From NCBI GenBank assembly GCA_017445925.1, contig JAFSRW010000001.1, forward strand, positions 1-41,702: a stretch of DNA of 41,702 nt, written 5' to 3'. Below are positions 33,701 to 41,580 of the stretch, one piece after another. Positions within the stretch are counted from its first letter, which is position 1. Every line of letters begins with the position of its first letter. The position numbers were made by a program, and so were the translations under genes. Source of the stretch: Bacteroidaceae bacterium (GTDB lineage: Bacteria > Bacteroidota > Bacteroidia > Bacteroidales > Bacteroidaceae). The notes beneath the pieces are model-generated. The model was given only the letters and a program-made list of their open reading frames with translations, was not told the origin of the DNA and did no database searches.

Positions 33701-33739
33701 ATATAAGCCTAAAACATTATCCGGATAATGCCGGGGAGA

Positions 33740-33895
33740 TTATTCATCTTCCAACCATTCATCCCAATCAACGCGTTCCCTGCCCAATACAACATTATCG
33801 GGGTCAGCATCTTCACCATACATGCTGACTGCCACCATTTTACTCACCTGTATTTCGCAAACCTGCATGGCAGGCATCATATATTCCTTTTTCAT
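33740..33895 (-). CDS. Small acidic peptide, 51 residues, coupled to a large surface protein
   Basis: The frame starts MKKEYMMPAMQVCEIQ and ends VDWDEWLEDE. One base separates its ATG from the stop of the gene upstream, so translation is coupled. It is similar in layout to the 49-residue peptide at 21244-21393: MK+xYxxPxMxV, a central DNVxxGxR and a Trp-containing acidic end. It has a single Cys, and no signal peptide. It ends 40 bp before the terminator. Function unknown. Confidence 0.75.
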   Translation of the reverse strand: MKKEYMMPAMQVCEIQVSKMVAVSMYGEDADPDNVVLGRERVDWDEWLEDE

Positions 33896-33896
33896 A

Positions 33897-36152
33897 TTAC
33901 TTAAGAATCTTTTTACCGTTAATAATGTTAATACCCTTCTGCAACTTGTTAATACGCTGACCAGCTAAGTTGTAAATTGCTTCTGCTCCTTCGTTAAGGT
34001 TATCGTTAACGTTTTCAATACCTGTTGCATCTTCTTCGTTAAAGTAGAATGCCTTAACGTTAGAGCTTGGAACTATAAGATAGCAGTGGTTAGCACCAAC
34101 TTTTGGATACCTATTGCCTTCAACAACCTTAAAGAAACCTACCTTACCTTTTTTATTATCCTGCAAAACATAACTGCCTACAAGAGCATCAGTATCCGCA
34201 TAAACACCTGTGAGCAAGCCAACTGTAGGAGTTTCAGTTCCTTTGACGTAGATGCCGCTAACATTCATATTAAATGCTTGAAGAGCCTCTACAACAACAG
34301 GAGTATTGGCAGGAATAAAACCAGTCCCTATTTCTTCGAGTGTCAAGACACCTTTATTATCAGCACCTGTAATAGTGCTTGCTGTGGCATCCGTAGGAAT
34401 AGCTACTTTGAAAGGAGCACAGAAGGTACCTATGAGGGCATTGCTAACCTTGAGTGTTGCGTCTGCCCTATCTCCGACCTCAACCTCAACAACTTGTCCA
34501 GCCATACTAATGTCAATATGAACATAGAAATAGCTACCCTTGATGGTACCTTTCATATCAAGTGGAATAGGGCCGAGGGCTGGTCCAATCCATTGAACGT
34601 TTGGCAGATCACCTTCTGTAATATTAATATTGCCTTTGTAAGAGAAAGTACCATCGTTGCCTATTGGAAGACCTGTAACAGAAATGTTACCTACATAATT
34701 ACCATCCGCGCCAAAGTTCTTCAGATTAAAGTCAATGGTATTGTTTTTGTTAAACGTCACTTCAATTGGAGCCTCTATAAGAGGAGCTTGCGTGCCATTT
34801 ACAGTAATACCTATATTTTTATCATAGACAAGTTCGATGTCATCAACGTAAAGATGATCAACCACCTGTCCTTCTCCTGGATCAGCATTAGTGGCAAGGT
34901 TGACAAGGATGTACATCTGGCCATCAGTAGAGTTGCCTGTCGGAACAAAAGGAATCGTCAGTTCTTTCCATTCACCATTTGTGGAAGGAAAATTCAGTTC
35001 TGCCTGAGCGATGGCATAGGACTGGTTTGTCGCGTTATCACCTGTGCTGTATGTAATATAATTGTGAGCATCATGTATTGAAGCAGACACTCGTGCATTA
35101 GGATGCTTTTCATTATCGGCTGCTGGAACGAACTTCACCCAGAGTTTAATGGCAGAGGGGATTAGGGAAATAGTTTCACTCTTATTGGTGTCAGAAATCT
35201 TGCTAAAATTGTAATTTTCTTGGGAAGTTGCAGAGGTGGCACCTGCATTAATACACCCTGTAGTTAGATTGCCTTGCGCAGGAATACCAAAAGCAGAACG
35301 AGAATAAATGTCCACACAATAAAGTCCATTACTTCCTGGGCGATGATCTTCTACCATCACAACCTGCTGTACCTTAACCAGACTACCAAGGGCACCTTCA
35401 GCTACATCTCCCACCGCTGTTTCAAAGCCGTTCCAGTTGGCAGGAGCATGATTGCTGGAGGTTACACCACGCCAGTCTTCAAAGTCGCCATTGCCAATCT
35501 GGGTTTTACCTGCAGCCACATCATCAATAACAGTGAGGATATAAGAACCTTCCGCACCATTGGCCTTTGCCTTAATGATACATGAGCCATTCTTCTTGAG
35601 AGTTACTGTTCCATCTGTAGCAACAATGGCTACTTTTTGGTTGCTCGACTCGTAGGTAATTTCTGTCACATTCTTGGCTGTCAGCGTCTCGTTCTTATAC
35701 GTTCCGGCGCTAAGATTCGCATAGTCACGTGTCTTCCCATATCCAAGGACTGGGGCACTTGCATCAACGAATTTAGCATAATACGCCTTAGTAGTGGGAC
35801 TGCCTGAACTTGTTGATGTTGCATTTACTGTTACCGTAAAAGTAGCTTCAGTTGAAACTGCGCTACCTTCGCATGCTTGATTATCATACCAACCAGCAAA
35901 AGAGTTTCCCGCGTTAGCCTGTGCATACAGATAGTATTTGTGTTCTTGGCTACTTTGCCCACCTGATGTTGCAGAAGATTCTGTCTCATAACTGGGGTTA
36001 CCTGAAGAACCGTATTTAACATACACTTTACCTTGACCGACAGCCTTGGTAGTCACTTTGGAATAATAACTACTTCCTGCTAATGCCGACATACTACACA
36101 TGGTGAACATCACCACAAATAGGCTTACAAGCCGTGTAATTTTAGAATTCAT
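33897..36152 (-). CDS. Large secreted protein with PCMD-like and calycin-like domains
   Basis: 751 residues. A signal peptide (about 1-26) precedes a beta-repeat region (VTTKAVGQGKVYVKYG, FAGWYDNQACEGSA) and a Big-like segment (YESSNQKVAIVATDGTV, about 165-205). A PCMD-like carbohydrate-type domain follows (IGNGDFEDW ... LYVDDIELVYD, about 218-440), then a single calycin-like domain (VTFNKNNTIDFNLKNFGADG ... GPIPLDMKG, about 445-565) like those of the neighbour at 37380-38831. The C-terminus, IYNLAGQRINKLQKGINIINGKK, is of sorting-signal type. Probably exported to the cell surface. Confidence 0.8.
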   Translation of the reverse strand: MNSKITRLVSLFVVMFTMCSMSALAGSSYYSKVTTKAVGQGKVYVKYGSSGNPSYETESSATSGGQSSQEHKYYLYAQANAGNSFAGWYDNQACEGSAVSTEATFTVTVNATSTSSGSPTTKAYYAKFVDASAPVLGYGKTRDYANLSAGTYKNETLTAKNVTEITYESSNQKVAIVATDGTVTLKKNGSCIIKAKANGAEGSYILTVIDDVAAGKTQIGNGDFEDWRGVTSSNHAPANWNGFETAVGDVAEGALGSLVKVQQVVMVEDHRPGSNGLYCVDIYSRSAFGIPAQGNLTTGCINAGATSATSQENYNFSKISDTNKSETISLIPSAIKLWVKFVPAADNEKHPNARVSASIHDAHNYITYSTGDNATNQSYAIAQAELNFPSTNGEWKELTIPFVPTGNSTDGQMYILVNLATNADPGEGQVVDHLYVDDIELVYDKNIGITVNGTQAPLIEAPIEVTFNKNNTIDFNLKNFGADGNYVGNISVTGLPIGNDGTFSYKGNINITEGDLPNVQWIGPALGPIPLDMKGTIKGSYFYVHIDISMAGQVVEVEVGDRADATLKVSNALIGTFCAPFKVAIPTDATASTITGADNKGVLTLEEIGTGFIPANTPVVVEALQAFNMNVSGIYVKGTETPTVGLLTGVYADTDALVGSYVLQDNKKGKVGFFKVVEGNRYPKVGANHCYLIVPSSNVKAFYFNEEDATGIENVNDNLNEGAEAIYNLAGQRINKLQKGINIINGKKILK

Positions 36153-36186
36153 AATCGTTTGTTTTGTTTGTTTGTTTATTATTGTA

Positions 36187-37356
36187 TTATTTATTTGAAT
36201 ATTTTCGTAATTGATTCAATTGCCCTATGTAATTGATGGCTAATGCCAAAGCAAAAACAATATAAGCATTATCCACCAAAGGATTCCATATACGTACCAA
36301 CATGGCAATACTCCAGCAGATGCAAATCAGCGCAAAAGGAAGCAGCCACCATCTACGCCAACGCCATAAGAGAAATGGCAGGGGATTGAGTGGAACAATG
36401 AGCCAACTAAAACTTGTGTTAGGAAGTGCAGAGAAGATAACCAAATAGGTAACTGCCAAACCAAGAACCAACTGCAAGGCTAACAACAGGATAGACAACG
36501 GCCTTTGCAACCAGGAGCAACTGATAACAGCCAGCAACAGCAGGATACAAGCCAACACCATCGGGGTAAGCCATCCGCTTTTTTCAATACTAATAGTCTG
36601 ACTGACCAAGGTGTTTGGCTCTTCAAGTACTGGCTGACCATTAAGTGTTGTCTTCTGCAATACGTCTATCAAATCGGTGGGGATAACCACCTTTTCCGTA
36701 ATGGCACAATCTTTATCTGCCTCCGTTCCTGTAATAGTGAAAATAATAAAGCGATCCCAAGGAAAATCATCCGTCCGATCACCCAACAAAGCACGACGTG
36801 ACTTTTTGACAAGCCGCTCGTCCCATTCTCCAAATGAAAGAGTATCTGGCAGTACTGCTGCAGAAACAGCATTCAGACAAGCAAGAGCGCAACTTCGGTT
36901 CAGATAATCGTATGGCAGATTCATTCCTTCCTCTACCTTTCCGTCAAGATACTGCCAAAGTTGCTTGCGTTTTTCCAGAGGAATGTTGAGTACGTACTCT
37001 GTGATTCCTCTGCCTTCGCTGGCATAATCTGCCAAGACACGCTCTGTAGGAACCGCTGTCATACCCATATTCAAGTTACCCATAAAGAAGGTAAGCACCC
37101 TGTTCGTGACAGACTCTGACTCGTAAGTATAGACCATATCCAAGCCGTAGTGCGGACACTGCATACGGATGCTGGCATGACCAACACAGGAGTAGAGTAC
37201 ATCTGAAGGTGTTGCAACCAAAATGCTGGCCGTCACAAAGTTGTCTGCCTCTGTAATGGCCAAGGAATCCAGACGTGCCTGCTCCAAGCTATCTACCTGT
37301 GCATAAGCACACGCAGGCAACAACATGAGCAATACTATGTGGAAGAGAAACTTCAT
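36187..37356 (-). CDS. DUF4105 membrane protein
   Basis: 389 residues. A signal peptide (ends ACAYAQ) precedes the periplasmic DUF4105 domain (about 20-220), including VGHASIRMQCPHYGLDMVYT and YDYLNRSCALACLNAVSAA, where His and Cys residues resemble an NlpC/P60-like core. About five hydrophobic segments fill residues 255-380. Family function is not established. It sits in the middle of a run of surface-protein genes with short gaps. Confidence 0.85.
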   Translation of the reverse strand: MKFLFHIVLLMLLPACAYAQVDSLEQARLDSLAITEADNFVTASILVATPSDVLYSCVGHASIRMQCPHYGLDMVYTYESESVTNRVLTFFMGNLNMGMTAVPTERVLADYASEGRGITEYVLNIPLEKRKQLWQYLDGKVEEGMNLPYDYLNRSCALACLNAVSAAVLPDTLSFGEWDERLVKKSRRALLGDRTDDFPWDRFIIFTITGTEADKDCAITEKVVIPTDLIDVLQKTTLNGQPVLEEPNTLVSQTISIEKSGWLTPMVLACILLLLAVISCSWLQRPLSILLLALQLVLGLAVTYLVIFSALPNTSFSWLIVPLNPLPFLLWRWRRWWLLPFALICICWSIAMLVRIWNPLVDNAYIVFALALAINYIGQLNQLRKYSNK

Positions 37357-37379
37357 TACTTATCTTCAACAAATATTGT

Positions 37380-38831
37380 TTAGAACAACACCTTCTTACC
37401 ACTCACAACATAAATGCCATGTGAGGGATTCTTAACCCTACGACCAGAGAGGTCGTAAACATCTGATGATGATTTATGCAATGATACCACATCGTTAACG
37501 GCATCAATCTCCTCCTGATTTATAAAATCGTCTGTGCCAACCTGAACATTTACTATCTGACCCAAGGTTTCCTGTATATCAATGTCGATGGTAACAAATA
37601 GCTTATTCTCATTCATCTTGCCCTGGAGTTTCATAGGAATCTCGCCTACCATAGGACCTGCCCAATTATTAACACCTTCCATATCACCTGGCTGAATGGT
37701 AACAGCTCCTTCAAAAGTAATATAATCCAGACCATCATCACCCTTCGTTACAGGGATGTTTTCTATCTTAATATTACCAACAGGAATAGATGTCTCACCA
37801 TTGGGAAGGAAAAAGTTCTTGAGTTCAAAGTCTATGGTCTGATTAGCGTTGTCTATTACAGTAACGCCTGTCATCTGAGGCTCCGAGCTCTCACCATTAA
37901 CAGTGATAACAAGTTGCTCGGTATAGATTTTCTCAGTAGCAAAAAAGTTATCCCTGCCAAACTGAACGAAGAGAACTTGACCGAAAGCCTCACGAATATC
38001 AATATCAATGGCGGCATACATCTTATCATCTGTCATCTTACCGCGAAGGTCAAGGGGAATCTCACCAAACTCGGGACCCACCCAAAAGTCAACCCCTGGC
38101 ATGTCACCAGGCTGAATAACCAAGTTGCCCTTAAAGGTTAATATTTTCACACCGTTCTCACCTTCTGTTACGGGAAGGTTCTCGATAACAATATTCCCAA
38201 CAGGAACGGAGTTCTCACCAGCAACCATGAAGAAGTTTTTCATGATGAAGTTAATTGTTCCATTACCATTGTCAACCACTTTAACGTCAGCGGTCTGGGG
38301 TTCTGAACTCTGGTCATTGATGGTGATAACAAGTTGCTCAGTATAGATTTTGCCAGGAGTGAAATCGTCCGTACCGAACTGAACAAAGAGAACCTGACCG
38401 AAAGCCTCACGAATATCAATATCAATGGCGGCATACATCTTATCGTCTGTCATCTTACCGCGAAGGTCAAGGGGAATCTCACCAAACTCGGGACCTACCC
38501 AAAAGTCAACCCCTGGCATGTCACCGGGCTGAATAACCAAAGTTCCATTGAAAGTGAATGATTTCACACCGTTCTCGCCATCTGTTACAGGAAGGTTCTC
38601 GAGGATAATGTGACCAACGGGTATTGAATTTTCACCAGCAACCATGAAGAAGTTTCTCAGTTCAAAGTTAATTGTTCCATTCCCGTTGTCAACCACTTTA
38701 ACGTCAGCTGTCTGGGGCTCTGAACTCTGGTCGTTGATGGTGATAACCAACTTGTCTGTATAGGTCTTAACCTGAGCAGAAACTGCCAATGCAGTAAATG
38801 CACAAAATAATACGAGTAAAAGTTTTTTCAT
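37380..38831 (-). CDS. Secreted protein with three tandem calycin-like domains
   Basis: 483 residues. Signal peptide ends at Ala19-Gln20. Three repeats of about 137 residues start at 21, 160 and 300, each beginning TYTDKLVITINDQ-like and containing QPGDM.GV..W.GP..GEIP and DIDI(R/Q)E..GQ. Repeats 1 and 2 are almost identical; repeat 3 has diverged. The end, VYDLSGRRVKNPSHGIYVVSGKK (458-480), is a sorting-signal type motif. Calycin-like (lipocalin-like) domains bind small hydrophobic ligands or carbohydrates; the ligand here is unknown. Confidence 0.85.
   Translation of the reverse strand: MKKLLLVLFCAFTALAVSAQVKTYTDKLVITINDQSSEPQTADVKVVDNGNGTINFELRNFFMVAGENSIPVGHIILENLPVTDGENGVKSFTFNGTLVIQPGDMPGVDFWVGPEFGEIPLDLRGKMTDDKMYAAIDIDIREAFGQVLFVQFGTDDFTPGKIYTEQLVITINDQSSEPQTADVKVVDNGNGTINFIMKNFFMVAGENSVPVGNIVIENLPVTEGENGVKILTFKGNLVIQPGDMPGVDFWVGPEFGEIPLDLRGKMTDDKMYAAIDIDIREAFGQVLFVQFGRDNFFATEKIYTEQLVITVNGESSEPQMTGVTVIDNANQTIDFELKNFFLPNGETSIPVGNIKIENIPVTKGDDGLDYITFEGAVTIQPGDMEGVNNWAGPMVGEIPMKLQGKMNENKLFVTIDIDIQETLGQIVNVQVGTDDFINQEEIDAVNDVVSLHKSSSDVYDLSGRRVKNPSHGIYVVSGKKVLF
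37941..38771 (-). repeat. Near-identical 417-bp tandem duplication in the calycin gene
   Basis: The DNA of repeat 1 (about 38361-38771) and repeat 2 (about 37941-38354) is nearly the same for long stretches, for example GGGAATCTCACCAAACTCGG in both. The offset is 139 codons, a multiple of three, so recombination would keep the frame. Confidence 0.85.
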
Positions 38832-38846
38832 AAAATTATCGTTATA

Positions 38847-39653
38847 TTAATATCTGTAAGCTAATCCAAATGTTGCATAAACAGGGTACATCTTGAAGGC
38901 AACAGCATCAAAATCCTTCTCCCAAATATTGGTCAAACCCCAATCGACCTTTGCAAAGACATTCATATGCTTGCAAGCCTTCCAGTCGAAACCGAACTCG
39001 ATGCCGGCATTCCATGTACGCATATTATCCGTAAAATCGTATGTAGAGGGGTTAGTCCTGTCCATATAAATCTTTTCACCAGTAGGGTCATCAACACGAA
39101 GATAGCCCACACCTTTATCATTATCATACCCCAAACCGCTGAAATTACGTTTGAAATAGGTACTGAAATATGGGCCGAAACTGAAATTCCAACGTGGAGA
39201 CATTCTTAAGGTCGCCAAGATGGGTATAGTCATTCCCCACATATCTGTATTGGTGACATCTGTTCCAGTAAAATAGCCCGACATGGTGTTGCCATCCATC
39301 GTCAGAGACATCTTATAATTCTTTACATCGGCACTTGTATGGAAACCCTCGTAAAAGAAATGCCAACCCATACTGGCACCCCAGCGCTTACCAAACATCT
39401 TATATATATCAACACCAATGGTAGCACCTCCCTTCGGAGAGAACTCATTGATGGCCCGAATCTCGTTTGGCAAAGGCAATGGAGTAGTACCGCCAAAAGT
39501 ATAACCTGCGCGAACTAACACGCCAGCCCCCTTCATGCCCCGTGTAGGGCCCCACCTGTCCCAGCTGTCCTGAGCCTGGGAAACGGCTGAGCACAATAGG
39601 ACAACCGTAGCAAAAAGATATTTCAATTTATAAGTCACTATCATTTTCATCAT
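38847..39653 (-). CDS. Outer-membrane beta-barrel protein
   Basis: 268 residues. The signal peptide ends SAVSQAQ. Alternating hydrophobic/polar strands run through the length, with aromatic ends (GMKGAGVLVRAGYTFGG, FSFGPYFSTYF, AGIEFGFDWKACKHM), and the last residues VYATFGLAYRY carry the C-terminal aromatic typical of barrel insertion. The specific substrate is not evident. It lies between the PCMD lipoprotein and the triple-calycin gene. Confidence 0.82.
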   Translation of the reverse strand: MMKMIVTYKLKYLFATVVLLCSAVSQAQDSWDRWGPTRGMKGAGVLVRAGYTFGGTTPLPLPNEIRAINEFSPKGGATIGVDIYKMFGKRWGASMGWHFFYEGFHTSADVKNYKMSLTMDGNTMSGYFTGTDVTNTDMWGMTIPILATLRMSPRWNFSFGPYFSTYFKRNFSGLGYDNDKGVGYLRVDDPTGEKIYMDRTNPSTYDFTDNMRTWNAGIEFGFDWKACKHMNVFAKVDWGLTNIWEKDFDAVAFKMYPVYATFGLAYRY

Positions 39654-39692
39654 TAATTCTAAACTTTATCGTTATCGTTGACGTTCCCGTTA

Positions 39693-40931
39693 TCAATACT
39701 CGTCCTTGTCACAATAAAGTGAAACATTATGTATAAACAACTTATTTCCGATAGCTCCCATGAACTTACCTCCTTGCCAACTGCTTGCAAAACTCATGGC
39801 AAGACTGTAACCTTTATTGGCAAGAATGGTCTGATCCACCTCCTTATAATAAACCAGCGGAATCTCAACGAGTTGCCATTCGGAAGTCAAGCCGTGAATA
39901 GGAGTATCGCAAAGCTTATCCGATCCGTCTTCGTTAAGGTTATGGGGAAGACGGCCTAAAGCGACAATATGCGGATTGGTAAACATGTCGTTACCGTCAA
40001 TCATTACCTCATTTCCTGCCTCATCCTGATTACGATAGAATACCACGTAAACATCGGGCTCATCCACGATACCCTCCATAGGGTTTCCCTTTCTGTCCTG
40101 GAATACCGGTCCTGGCTCAAACTTGAGCCAAACAGTCATCTTAACAGGCTTATGACTGAAAGGTGCACCAAAACGGGTAGCCTTAAGTGCATCCTTGAGG
40201 GCATTACTTACATCAAAGATACCATTAAACATACTGCCACTGGCCAGTTTCATGTTTACCATATTACCAAAAGCTCCGGTATCTTTGGTCTCCAACTTCA
40301 CACAGGTAGTTCCGCCAGGTCCCCCATTGGCAAGGGGTACAGATGGATACTCCATAGGCTTGGCTGATGATTTACTCAACTTAAAACCAGGATTACCGTT
40401 TTTCCACTTCCCGTCAGGAAAAGCATTTGCAGCATTTACATCCGAAATAGTCCACTCATAAAACTTACCTGTGGGATCAAGCGCATAGTTCTCAAAGCCG
40501 ACAGTGAAATCGCCCTCAGTGGGAACATCGTGTTTGAACATAAGTGAATAGGTCCTGTTCCACTGCTTATCCTGGGAAACAATTCGGAACACCTGGAGCC
40601 TTTCGTCTGAAAAGTCAACAAGACTACCGTTCTTGAACGCAACAAAAGCACCGCTTGCATCCTTAATGAATGCAGTAGCACCTGATGTAATCTCCAAGGT
40701 CAAAGGTAAATGGGAAACATTAGACTGTGAGCGGATGATAAATTCCACCTTATCTGAGGAAGAATCAACAATCTTTAGCGTATCATACAAATGGTGAAAA
40801 ATGTCATTTGGACTATCGACATGTACTGACGCCGTTTCAATGTCACACTCAGAATTCAACGGCTCCTCACCAAAACAAGAACAGAGAACAACGGCTCCTA
40901 AAAACAAGATTTGAGAAATAAATTTTCGCAT
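39693..40931 (-). CDS. PCMD-domain lipoprotein
   Basis: 412 residues. Lipobox LCSC (Cys19) in MRKFISQILFLGAVVLCSC. An N-terminal Ig-like region (about 50-140) precedes a PCMD (putative carbohydrate metabolism domain) fold: GFENYALDPTGKFYEW, SDVNAANAF, FPDGKWKNGNPGFKL, GGTTCVKLETKDTGAFG. The end region carries KLFIHNVSLYCD. Presumably an outer-membrane surface lipoprotein, first gene of the six-gene locus. Confidence 0.85.
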   Translation of the reverse strand: MRKFISQILFLGAVVLCSCFGEEPLNSECDIETASVHVDSPNDIFHHLYDTLKIVDSSSDKVEFIIRSQSNVSHLPLTLEITSGATAFIKDASGAFVAFKNGSLVDFSDERLQVFRIVSQDKQWNRTYSLMFKHDVPTEGDFTVGFENYALDPTGKFYEWTISDVNAANAFPDGKWKNGNPGFKLSKSSAKPMEYPSVPLANGGPGGTTCVKLETKDTGAFGNMVNMKLASGSMFNGIFDVSNALKDALKATRFGAPFSHKPVKMTVWLKFEPGPVFQDRKGNPMEGIVDEPDVYVVFYRNQDEAGNEVMIDGNDMFTNPHIVALGRLPHNLNEDGSDKLCDTPIHGLTSEWQLVEIPLVYYKEVDQTILANKGYSLAMSFASSWQGGKFMGAIGNKLFIHNVSLYCDKDEY

Positions 40932-40959
40932 TATAACATTCGATTTTTAAATTTGGCTG

Positions 40960-40967
40960 CAAAATTA
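40960..40967 (-). promoter_or_regulatory. -7 element (TAATTTTG) for the surface-protein operon
   Basis: The element lies about 30 bp upstream of the PCMD lipoprotein ATG. No convincing -33 element lies at the standard distance. Confidence 0.45.
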
Positions 40968-41180
40968 CTCCAAATAAATTCTACTGACATATAAATATGG
41001 TAGCATTTGTTAACAAATCTTGGTAAAGGGGACAAAAATTCGGTATAGCATATTAAATTTCGGTATAAATTTAAAACGAAAACATTAACGTCAAGTTCAA
41101 AAGATTAAGAAAACGAGCGGTGAAATGGGAAATTTTACTAATTTGAAAGAGAAATTGTAAATATTGAAAGAAGGAAAATG

Positions 41181-41335
41181 AAAGGAGTTAAAGAAGTTAA
41201 AGAAGTTAAAGAAGTTATCGCTTCGCTCGTCCATTCGGACAGAAGGCTGCGATTAAGCGAGAGCAATGATAAGCTTGCTTAAGCAATGCCGAGCGGTAGC
41301 AGGCTCGACCGTTAGGTCAAGTTAAAGACGATAGT
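41181..41335. repeat. Mosaic GGAGTTAAAG repeat, copy 3 (partial)
   Basis: AGGAGTTAAAGAAGTTAAAG words, GAAGTTATCGCTTCGCTCG, TCCATTCGGACAG and AGTTAAAGACGATAGTTA match copy 1 at 196-396 (which has TCCGAATGGACGAGCGAAG in reverse), but the middle differs. Confidence 0.75.
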
Positions 41336-41448
41336 TACGCCAAAAGGTGGAGGAGAATCTATTTGTCGCGAGTTAGAGAAAACAAAAGAGACGGAAAAAT
41401 AAAAGAGGATGTGTTGCAATAGGAAACAGGTAATACGGCAGAAATAAT

Positions 41449-41532
41449 TATTTTCAAACTTTGGTAATATATTTTCATGGCTTGAAAATAAATAATCATG
41501 GTTTGAGAATATATTTTCACGCCTTGAAAATA
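41449..41532 (+). repeat. Four contiguous 21-bp imperfect palindromes
   Basis: Units start at 41449, 41470, 41491 and 41512. Units 2 and 4 are TATTTTCA-N5-TGAAAATA; units 1 and 3 are variants. Cores differ (AACTT, TGGCT, TGGTT, CGCCT). Confidence 0.85.
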
Positions 41533-41580
41533 ATTTTTTTGGGCAATTAAAACCTTTTATATTGTAGTTTAACGATTTTA

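Noticed and set aside
34086-35081. 331-codon plus-strand frame
   Set aside because: Antisense to the large PCMD/calycin protein; composition is irregular and no family is recognised.
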